Source: an uncultured Eubacteriales bacterium
Lineage (GTDB): Bacteria; Bacillota_A; Clostridia; Oscillospirales; Oscillospiraceae
NCBI GenBank assembly: GCA_949451265.1
Contig: CASTQR010000075.1
Coordinates: forward strand, 1-7,440
DNA: 7,440 nucleotides
Direction: 5' to 3'
Below, in pieces: positions 1 through 5,429 of this stretch (the stretch's first letter is position 1; each line of letters begins with the position of its first letter). The notes under the pieces are model-generated. The model did not search any database and was not told where the DNA came from. It saw only the letters and a list, made by a program, of their open reading frames with translations. A program made the position numbers and the translations under genes.

Positions 1-384
1 CTCACCCAGGTGGGGCTGTGCGCGGCGGACTATATCGACCGGGAGGTGGACGCCTCCCTGTCCGGCGGCGAGGTGAAGCGGATTGAGATCGCCACCATCC
101 TGGCCCGGAAGTCCCCGCTGATGATCTTCGACGAGCCGGAGGCGGGCATCGACCTGTGGTCCTTCGCCAAGCTGACGGAGACCTTCCGGTATATCCATGA
201 CAAGCGGGAGGCCACCATCCTCATCATCTCCCACCAGGAGCGGATCATCGGCCTGGCGGACGAGATCGTGCTGGTGGCGGACGGCCTGGTGTCCGAACAG
301 GGGCCCAGGGAGGAGATCTTCCCGAAAATTCTGGCCAACACCCAGCCCGGGTGCGCCTTTGTGGGAGAGGAGGGGCAGGCATGA
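1..384 (+). CDS. sufC: SufC/SmsC-type Fe-S assembly ABC ATPase, 3' part
   Basis: C-terminal half of a cytosolic ABC ATPase; the reading frame is open from base 1, so the Walker A and Q-loop lie upstream of the window. Counting from the first codon (CTC), the ABC signature LSGGE is at 20-24, Walker B LMIFDEP at 40-46 with Asp44-Glu45, the D-loop EAGID at 47-51, and the switch histidine in ISH at 78. The signature continues as VKRIEIA, as in SufC proteins rather than importers. The family powers Fe-S cluster assembly on a SufB-type scaffold. The stop TGA overlaps the start of the next gene as ATGA, which implies translational coupling to the SufB-like partner. A generic ABC transporter ATPase is the alternative, but the neighbour makes this unlikely. 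The symbol smsC would also fit. Confidence 0.88.
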   Translation, partial: LTQVGLCAADYIDREVDASLSGGEVKRIEIATILARKSPLMIFDEPEAGIDLWSFAKLTETFRYIHDKREATILIISHQERIIGLADEIVLVADGLVSEQGPREEIFPKILANTQPGCAFVGEEGQA

Positions 385-1298
385 ACCACACCGACGCGGA
401 GCTGCTGAAGCAGATCGCCGACATGGACGGCGTGCCCGAGGGGGCCTATAACATCCGCAAGGACGGGGGGCTGGACTCCCGGCGGAGTACCGAGACGATT
501 GAGATCTCCTCCAAGGAGGACAAGCCCGGCATCGACATCCGGATCAAGCCGGGAACCAAGGGGCAGGACGTGCACATCCCGGTGCTGCTGACCCAGAGCG
601 GGCTGAACGACCTGGTTTACAACGACTTCTTCATCGGCGAGGACTGCGACGTGGATATCATCGCCGGGTGCGGCATCCATAACGACGGCTGCGACACCAC
701 CCAGCACGACGGCGTGCACACCTTCTATGTGGGCAAGGGCTCCAAGGTGCGCTACACGGAAAAGCACTACGGCGAGGGGGAGGGCACCGGTGAGCGGATC
801 ATGAACCCCCACACCATTGTATACCTGGAGGAGGGGGCCTCTATCCAGCTGGAGACGGTGCAGATCAAGGGCGTAGACCACACCAAGCGGTACACGAAAG
901 TAGAGGTGGGGGCGGACGCCGAGGCGGTAGTCACCGAGCGGCTGCTGACCCACGGGGAGCAGTTCGCCGAGAGCAAGATGGATGTGATCCTGAAGGGGGA
1001 GGGGGCCCGGACCCAGGTGATCTCCCGGTCCGTGGCCCAGGACAGCTCGGTGCAGGTGTTCTATCCCCAGGTGGAGGGGAACGCCCCCTGCTTCGGTCAT
1101 GTCCAGTGCGACTCCATCATCATGGGGCAGGCCAAGGTCAGCTCCATCCCCGCCATTGTGGCCAACCACATGGAGGCCCAGCTCATCCACGAGGCGGCCA
1201 TCGGCAAGATCGCCGGGGATCAGATCTTGAAGCTGATGACCCTGGGCCTCACCGAGGAGGAGGCCGAACAGAAGATTTTGGACGGGTTCCTGCGCTGA
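381..1298 (+). CDS. SufB/SufD-family Fe-S cluster scaffold protein (SmsB-like)
   Basis: Complete 305-residue protein of the SufB/SufD family, the beta-helical scaffold on which Fe-S clusters are built with SufC. The ATG at 381 was chosen over upstream in-frame starts because it has a purine-rich Shine-Dalgarno (GAGGAGGGG, 367-375) and forms the ATGA overlap with sufC. At about 305 residues it is much shorter than classical SufB (roughly 470-495), as expected for the SUF-like minimal system (SMS: SmsC plus SmsB). Visible features are a beta-strand-rich core, Cys89, a Cys97/His100/Cys104/His109 cluster within the stretch 96-113, Cys237 and Cys243, and a C-terminal segment 260-305 (HMEAQLIHEAAIGKIAGDQ, then the TLGLTEEEAE helix) typical of the SufC-docking end. 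Which cysteines bind the cluster cannot be decided here. No cysteine desulfurase or SufU follows. Confidence 0.88.
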   Translation: MNHTDAELLKQIADMDGVPEGAYNIRKDGGLDSRRSTETIEISSKEDKPGIDIRIKPGTKGQDVHIPVLLTQSGLNDLVYNDFFIGEDCDVDIIAGCGIHNDGCDTTQHDGVHTFYVGKGSKVRYTEKHYGEGEGTGERIMNPHTIVYLEEGASIQLETVQIKGVDHTKRYTKVEVGADAEAVVTERLLTHGEQFAESKMDVILKGEGARTQVISRSVAQDSSVQVFYPQVEGNAPCFGHVQCDSIIMGQAKVSSIPAIVANHMEAQLIHEAAIGKIAGDQILKLMTLGLTEEEAEQKILDGFLR

Positions 1299-1498
1299 GG
1301 GCGGGGGGCCGTGGAGGGGCCGCCCTGGGATGTTCCGGGGCGGCCTTGTTCTGTGTCCTGGGGATATGGAAGGGCCGTGGGCTGGGGCTTTTTGGCAGTC
1401 TGGCCGCCGAACTTAGGATTACAAGAATATACAAGAAAAAGCGGTATTTACGACTATCGGCTGTCCGCGGCTTTAGAGTAATATAGAGCGAATGAGTT
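1299..1498. other. Intergenic region upstream of tRNA-Arg
   Basis: About 200 bases with no supported gene. The first part holds the terminator at 1318-1352. The second part is AT-rich and includes two copies of a 10-base unit (TACAAGAATA, TACAAGAAAA) in tandem at 1420-1439. A -10-like TAATAT is at 1479-1484, about 15 bases before the tRNA. No -35 with standard spacing is apparent; TTTACG at 1447-1452 is too far upstream. The tRNA promoter must presumably lie here, and the A-tract repeats at about -50 to -70 could act like an UP element. That is inference. Confidence 0.4.
1318..1352 (+). terminator. Probable intrinsic terminator after the suf-like pair
   Basis: Arms GGCCGCCC (1318-1325) and GGGCGGCC (1338-1345) pair perfectly over 8 bp around a 12-base loop. 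They are followed by TTGTTCT, a moderately U-rich tail. The hairpin lies 20 bases after the scaffold gene's stop codon, the right place to end that operon. The tail is imperfect, so termination may be partial. Confidence 0.6.
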
Positions 1499-1575
<77 letters not shown>

Positions 1576-1598
1576 TAGCAGGGCATAGAGCCCCGTTG

Positions 1599-1627
1599 AA
1601 AACCCTGCCCGGTGGGCGGGGTTTTTT
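1599..1627 (+). terminator. Intrinsic terminator (or attenuator) between tRNA-Arg and pyrB
   Basis: The arm AAAACCCTGCCC (1599-1610) pairs with GGGCGGGGTTTT, beginning at 1614, around a GGT loop, with a single T-G wobble, and ends in a run of six T. The GC-rich core plus U-tract is textbook. It ends the tRNA transcript. Because only about 31 bases separate it from the pyrB ATG, with no promoter-like -10 among them, it could also act as an attenuator controlling read-through into pyrB. The A-run on the 5' arm could give weak termination on the minus strand too. Confidence 0.85.
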
Positions 1628-1658
1628 GCGGGAAAAAATTTGGAGGAGGAGACAGACA

Positions 1659-2717
1659 ATGCGCCATCTGATTGACTTTGGAGATCTGCCCCGGGAGGAA
1701 TGGGACGAGCTGTACGCCAGGGCGGAGCGGATCATGGACGCGCCGGATCAATTCCTGGATGCCTGCCGGGGAAAGGTGATGGCTTCCCTGTTCTACGAGC
1801 CGTCCACCCGCACCAACTTCTCCTTCCAGACCGCCATGCTGCGTCTGGGCGGCACGGTGTTCGGCTTTGCCGACCCCAAGTCCTCCTCCACCGCCAAGGG
1901 GGAGAGCCTGAAGGACACCGTGAAAATGGTGGCGGGCTACGCCGACGTGGTGGTGATGCGCACCCCCTGGGAGGGGGCGGCCAAGGCCGCGTCCCTGTAC
2001 TCCGAGGTGCCGGTGATCAACGCCGGGGACGGCGGGCATATGCACCCCACCCAGACCACCACGGATCTCACCACCATCACCCGGCTGCGGGGCAGCGTGG
2101 ACGGGCTCAGCGTGGGGCTGTGCGGCGATCTGAAAAACGGGCGCACCGTCCACTCCCTTATCAAGGCGCTGGCGAAGTTTAAGGATATCCGCTTCTTCCT
2201 CATCGCGCCGCCGGATCTGGCCATACCCGAGTACCTGCGCCGGTTCATGAAGGAGAACCATATGCCCTTCCTGGAGGTGTCCGGGCTGGATCCCGTCATC
2301 CCCCAGCTGGACGTGCTGTACATGACCCGCATTCAGCGGGAGCGCTTCATCGACCCGTTGGAGTACGAGCGGTGTAAGGGGATTTACATTCTCACCCGCT
2401 CCAAGCTGGCCAGGGCCAAGGAGGACCTGCTGGTGATGCACCCCCTGCCCCGGGTGGACGAGATCGCCGTGGACGTGGACGATGACCCCAGGGCGGTATA
2501 TTTTGAACAGGCCCGGTACGGGATGTATTCCCGGATGTCCCTGCTGGCGGATCTGGCCAACCAGCCCCGGATCCAGCCCGGCCCGGTGGAGATCGGACAC
2601 GGGCCCCTGTGCCGCAACCCCCGGTGCATCACCCAGACGGAGCACTATCTGCCGCCCCTGGTGAAGGAGACGGCGGGGGTGCGGTGCTGCGCCTTCTGCG
2701 ACGCGCCGCTGGACTGA
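1659..2717 (+). CDS. pyrB: Aspartate carbamoyltransferase with C-terminal PyrI-like zinc ribbon
   Basis: Cytosolic enzyme of de novo pyrimidine synthesis that joins carbamoyl phosphate and L-aspartate to give N-carbamoyl-aspartate. ATG 1659 was chosen for its GGAGGAGGAG-type Shine-Dalgarno and because the protein then begins like other PyrBs. Of 352 residues, 1-300 match ATCase: EPSTRTNF (47-54) and HPTQ (129-132) bind carbamoyl phosphate, KGES (80-83) lies on the loop supplied by a neighbouring subunit, then GDLKNGRTVHSL (156-167), MTRIQRERF (222-230) and HPLPRVDEI (261-269). Ornithine carbamoyltransferase is excluded by the last two. Residues 310-352 are extra: C318-x4-C323-x20-C344-x2-C347, with CRNPRCI resembling the zinc-domain start of E. 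coli PyrI (CPNSNCI). The nucleotide-binding PyrI domain is absent. No other pyr gene is in view. Confidence 0.95.
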   Translation: MRHLIDFGDLPREEWDELYARAERIMDAPDQFLDACRGKVMASLFYEPSTRTNFSFQTAMLRLGGTVFGFADPKSSSTAKGESLKDTVKMVAGYADVVVMRTPWEGAAKAASLYSEVPVINAGDGGHMHPTQTTTDLTTITRLRGSVDGLSVGLCGDLKNGRTVHSLIKALAKFKDIRFFLIAPPDLAIPEYLRRFMKENHMPFLEVSGLDPVIPQLDVLYMTRIQRERFIDPLEYERCKGIYILTRSKLARAKEDLLVMHPLPRVDEIAVDVDDDPRAVYFEQARYGMYSRMSLLADLANQPRIQPGPVEIGHGPLCRNPRCITQTEHYLPPLVKETAGVRCCAFCDAPLD

Positions 2718-2731
2718 GTACATAACACGTT

Positions 2732-2737
2732 AGGAGG
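2732..2737 (+). promoter_or_regulatory. Shine-Dalgarno AGGAGG that sets a TTG start at 2745
   Basis: A perfect AGGAGG, seven bases before TTG 2745 and 15 bases after the pyrB stop. It is the reason to treat the short downstream frame as translated, since no ATG or GTG lies at a suitable distance in that frame. Confidence 0.6.
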
Positions 2738-2744
2738 GGCCGGC

Positions 2745-2960
2745 TTGAACCGGAACTACGATAATTTTTTGAACCTCACCCTGAACACCCGGATCAGGGA
2801 GCGCCGGGACAGCTGGTACGCCTTTGAGGACACCGTGTTCTACGGCGAGAAGGGGGGCGCCCTGGCGGACGAGGGGGCCATCAACGGGCAGAGGGTGCTG
2901 GAGCTCCGGAGAGAGGGGGATGAATCCCCCTCTCTCCGGCCTTTTTTGGCAAAATTTTGA
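2745..2960 (+). CDS. Small ORF, AlaX/AlaRS-editing-domain-like N-terminus, running through a terminator
   Basis: A 71-codon frame with a TTG start and a very good Shine-Dalgarno, 27 bases after pyrB. Residues 28-47 (EDTVFYGEKGGALADEGAIN) resemble the N-terminal motif of AlaX and alanyl-tRNA synthetase editing domains, which reads roughly as a (T)xFYxxxGGQxxDxGxI pattern, preceded by a beta-strand-like segment (about 12-27). Full AlaX proteins continue with an HxxxH zinc motif; this frame has none. From about codon 54 the coding sequence becomes the arm of a terminator hairpin (2906-2939), and the stop TGA (2958-2960) lies beyond its U-tract. Most transcripts would therefore end without a stop codon. 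It may be a decayed remnant of an editing protein, or a small gene built this way on purpose. Its 3' end is unlike normal coding sequence. Function unknown. Confidence 0.4.
   Translation: MNRNYDNFLNLTLNTRIRERRDSWYAFEDTVFYGEKGGALADEGAINGQRVLELRREGDESPSLRPFLAKF
2906..2947 (+). terminator. Strong intrinsic terminator after the pyrB transcript
   Basis: The arms at 2906-2920 and 2925-2939 are exact reverse complements over 15 bp (CCGGAGAGAGGGGGA and its partner) with a TGAA tetraloop. CC and a run of six T (2942-2947) follow. This is the strongest hairpin in the window and should end transcription from tRNA/pyrB. It lies inside the small frame starting at 2745, upstream of that frame's stop codon. 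Confidence 0.93.
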
Positions 2961-3154
2961 CGGAACTGTGATACTGTGCAAATGCTCAGCTGGTTGCGGA
3001 TGGAAATTTAGCGGAAATATACAATATCAGATGGAAGGAGCGTCCATCTTTTTTGCCCAAATTTGGGTACTATAAAGATGGTCACAATTTGCCCGTGCCG
3101 GTGCGCGCAGGCGGCGGGCAAAAATAATAAGTGGAACCACAATAAGGAGGAGCC
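2961..3154 (+). promoter_or_regulatory. Promoter/leader region of the arc operon
   Basis: 194 bases without a gene. Elements in order: TGTGA at 2967-2971, a CRP/FNR-family-like half-site; a dyad AGATGGA-N7-TCCATCT (3029-3049) followed by T bases to 3054, which could be a short terminator/attenuator or a protein-binding dyad; a perfect 12-base palindrome CCCAAATTTGGG (3056-3067); a -10-like TATAAA (3071-3076) without a convincing -35; a further hairpin at 3088-3122; and AGGAGG at 3145-3150 before the arcA ATG. If TATAAA is the real -10, transcription would start near 3083. The first dyad would then be centred near -44, a classic activator position, and the palindrome would cover the promoter spacer. 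Arc operons are commonly controlled by CRP/FNR-type ArcR and by ArgR; which regulator acts here cannot be told. Confidence 0.45.
3088..3122 (+). other. Hairpin in the arcA 5' leader
   Basis: TTTGCCCG (3088-3095) pairs with CGGGCAAA (3115-3122) over 8 bp. A T-G wobble and, across a bulged base, three more GC pairs can extend it, with a loop of about ten bases. An A-rich single-stranded stretch follows, then the Shine-Dalgarno. There is no U-tract, so it is not a plus-strand terminator; it may stabilise the mRNA or affect arcA translation. Confidence 0.5.
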
Positions 3155-4387
3155 ATGAAAGGTATTTGCGTCAGAAGCGAGATCAATCCGCTGAAAAAGG
3201 TGCTGCTGCACCGCCCCGGCAGAGAGCTGCTGAACCTGACCCCCGACACCCTGGGGGAGCTCTTGTTCGATGACATCCCCTTCCTGAAAGTGGCCCAGGA
3301 GGAGCACGACGCCTTCGCCCAGATTCTCCGGGACAACGGCACCGAGGTGGTGTACCTGGAGGACCTGATGACCGACGTGCTGAGCCTCAATCCCAAGCTG
3401 GTAGAGCCCTTCCTGCGCCAGTGGCTGTACGAGGGCAATATCAAGACCCGCCGCTGGCAGGACAAGTGCCTGGACTACCTGACCAGCCACTTCAAGGGCA
3501 AGGCCCTGGTGGAGAAGACCATGGAGGGCATCACCCTGAAGGAGATGGGCGACGCCGCCCGGGTATACTCCCTCCAGGATCTGGTGGCCCCGCCCGACGA
3601 CCTGGTGGTGCACCCCATGCCCAACCTGTACTTCACCCGCGACCCCTTCGCCAGCGTGGGCACCGGCGTGTTCCTCCACAAGATGTACTCCGTCACCCGC
3701 TGCCGTGAGACCATCTACGCCGACTATATCTTCAAGTACCACCCCGACTTCGAGGGGCTGGTCACCCGCTATTATGACCGGGACCTCCACGCCAACATTG
3801 AGGGCGGCGACGTGCTGAACCTCACCGAGGACACCCTGGCCATCGGCATCTCCCAGCGCACCTGCCCCGATGCCATCGAGGCGGCGGCCCGGAACCTGTT
3901 CTCCGACCCTGAGGCCAAGATCCGCACCGTGTTGGCCTTCGACATCCCCAAGAGCCGCGCCTTCATGCACCTGGACACCGTGTTCACCCAGATCGACGTA
4001 AACAAGTACACCGTCCACCCCGCCATCCTGGGCCCGCTCACCGTGTACGAGATCACCCCGGGCAAGGACGATCCCGCGGACCTGCAGATCAAACGGGTGG
4101 ACTCCGACCTGAAGCACATCCTGGAGAAGTACACTCGCGTGGACGACGTGCAGCTCATCTTCTGCGGCGGCGACGACCTCATCGCGGCGGCCCGGGAGCA
4201 GTGGAACGACGGCTCCAACACCCTGTGCATCGCCCCCGGCAAGATTGTGGTCTATCAGCGCAACGATGTGTCCAACGCCATCCTGCGGGACAACGGCCTC
4301 ACGGTGCTGGAAATGCCCTCCGCCGAACTTTCCCGCGGCCGCGGCGGCCCGCGCTGTATGTCCATGCCCCTGATCCGGGCAGAATAA
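3155..4387 (+). CDS. arcA: Arginine deiminase
   Basis: Cytosolic enzyme that hydrolyses L-arginine to L-citrulline and ammonia, the first step of the arginine deiminase pathway. Complete at 410 residues, the usual family length (about 405-420). ATG 3155 follows AGGAGG by four bases. Catalytic groups are all present in order: FTRDP with Asp163 (160-164), Glu216 in NIEGGDV (214-220), His272 and Asp274 in MHLDTVF (271-277), and the nucleophile Cys401 in the terminal RGRGGPRCMSMPL (394-406). The N-terminal EINPLKKVLLHRPG (9-22) is also characteristic. It is the first gene of arcABCD, 45 bases before arcB, and is preceded by its own leader. Its ammonia production can also buffer acid stress. Identity is secure. 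Confidence 0.98.
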   Translation: MKGICVRSEINPLKKVLLHRPGRELLNLTPDTLGELLFDDIPFLKVAQEEHDAFAQILRDNGTEVVYLEDLMTDVLSLNPKLVEPFLRQWLYEGNIKTRRWQDKCLDYLTSHFKGKALVEKTMEGITLKEMGDAARVYSLQDLVAPPDDLVVHPMPNLYFTRDPFASVGTGVFLHKMYSVTRCRETIYADYIFKYHPDFEGLVTRYYDRDLHANIEGGDVLNLTEDTLAIGISQRTCPDAIEAAARNLFSDPEAKIRTVLAFDIPKSRAFMHLDTVFTQIDVNKYTVHPAILGPLTVYEITPGKDDPADLQIKRVDSDLKHILEKYTRVDDVQLIFCGGDDLIAAAREQWNDGSNTLCIAPGKIVVYQRNDVSNAILRDNGLTVLEMPSAELSRGRGGPRCMSMPLIRAE

Positions 4388-4432
4388 GGACTGTCCCAAC
4401 CATCTCAATCTAAATTTAGGAGGAATTTTACC

Positions 4433-5425
4433 ATGGGTATCAACATTCGCGGCAGGAGCTTTCTGACCCTGCTGGACTTCACCCCCGCCGAAATCAACTA
4501 TATGCTGGACCTCTCCGCCGAGTTCAAGCGCATGAAGAACAACGGCGTGGAGCACAAGTGGCTCACCGGCAAGCAGGTGGTGCTGCTGTTTGAAAAGACC
4601 TCCACCCGCACCCGCTGCGCCTTCGAGGTGGGCGCCCGGGACCTGGGCATGGGCGTCACCTTCCTGGACCCCGGCTCCTCCCAGATGGGCAAGAAGGAGT
4701 CCCTGGCCGACACCGCCAAGGTGCTGGGCCGGATGTATGACGGCATTGAGTACCGCGGCTTCAAGCAGTCCGTGGTGGAGGATCTGGCCCGCTACTCCGG
4801 CGTGCCCGTGTGGAACGGCCTCACCGACGCCTTCCATCCCACCCAGATGCTGGCCGACATCCTCACCGTGAAAGAGGAGTTCGGCGATGTGCGCGGCCGC
4901 AAGCTCACCTTCTTCGGCGACGCCCGGAACAACGTGGCCAACTCCCTGATGGTGGTCTGTGCCAAGCTGGGGATGCACTTCTGCGCCTGCGGGCCCAAGG
5001 AGCTGATGCCCGCCGCCGACCTGGTGGAGAAGTGCAAGGCCGTGGCCGCCGAGACCGGCGCCACCATCGAGCTCACCGACGACGTGAAGCAGGGCGCCAA
5101 GGACTGCGATGTGCTGTACACCGACATCTGGGTGTCCATGGGCGAGCCCGACGACATCTGGGCCGAGCGCATCAAGCTGCTGCGCCCCTACCAGGTGAAC
5201 AAGGAAGTGATGGCTATGGCCAAGCCCACCGCCATCTTCCTGCACTGCCTGCCCTCCTTCCACGACCGGGAGACCACCATCGGCGAGGACATCTACCAGA
5301 AGTTCGATCTGCCCGCCATGGAAGTCACTGACGACGTGTTCCTGGGCAATCAGGCCCGCCAGTTCGACGAGGCGGAGAACCGGATGCACACCATCAAGGC
5401 GGTCATGTACGCCACGCTGAAGTAA
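4433..5425 (+). CDS. arcB: Ornithine carbamoyltransferase, catabolic
   Basis: Converts citrulline plus phosphate to ornithine and carbamoyl phosphate in the catabolic direction; cytosolic. Complete at 330 residues, normal for the family. ATG 4433 follows AGGAGG (4418-4423). Carbamoyl phosphate site: [14 protein letters not shown] (53-66) and HPTQ (135-138). Ornithine/citrulline site: DARNN (163-167), DIWVSMGE (231-238) and HCLP (271-274), which distinguish it from aspartate carbamoyltransferase. The C-terminus [12 protein letters not shown] (314-325) is typical. Sequence alone does not separate ArcB from anabolic ArgF; the catabolic call rests on lying between arcA and arcC. It is separated from arcC by four bases. 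Confidence 0.97.
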   Translation: MGINIRGRSFLTLLDFTPAEINYMLDLSAEFKRMKNNGVEHKWLTGKQVVLLFEKTSTRTRCAFEVGARDLGMGVTFLDPGSSQMGKKESLADTAKVLGRMYDGIEYRGFKQSVVEDLARYSGVPVWNGLTDAFHPTQMLADILTVKEEFGDVRGRKLTFFGDARNNVANSLMVVCAKLGMHFCACGPKELMPAADLVEKCKAVAAETGATIELTDDVKQGAKDCDVLYTDIWVSMGEPDDIWAERIKLLRPYQVNKEVMAMAKPTAIFLHCLPSFHDRETTIGEDIYQKFDLPAMEVTDDVFLGNQARQFDEAENRMHTIKAVMYATLK

Positions 5426-5429
5426 GGCC

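Noticed and set aside
351..380. Upstream in-frame start for the SufB-like gene
   Set aside because: The start at 381 has the Shine-Dalgarno and the ATGA overlap; starting at 351 would overlap sufC more with no added similarity.
30..1190. Long minus-strand frame opposite the sufC/sufB-like pair
   Set aside because: Antisense shadow; the plus-strand frames carry well-defined ABC ATPase and SufB-family motifs.
1106..1486. Plus-strand frame overlapping the end of the scaffold gene and the intergenic region
   Set aside because: Out of frame with the real gene, composition typical of a frame shift (H, G, R rich), and it runs through the terminator without a ribosome binding site.
1596..1658. Upstream in-frame start for pyrB (adds about 21 residues)
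   Set aside because: The extension is encoded by the terminator hairpin and U-tract and has no Shine-Dalgarno; ATG 1659 has an excellent one and matches the usual PyrB N-terminus.
2745..2960. ArfA- or BrfA-type ribosome rescue factor
   Set aside because: The terminator-in-frame layout is similar, but the residues lack the basic C-terminal tail and motifs of those factors and better resemble an AlaX N-terminus.
3088..3122. Intrinsic terminator before arcA
   Set aside because: The stem is followed by A-rich, not T-rich, sequence on the plus strand, and the minus-strand side also lacks a T-run.
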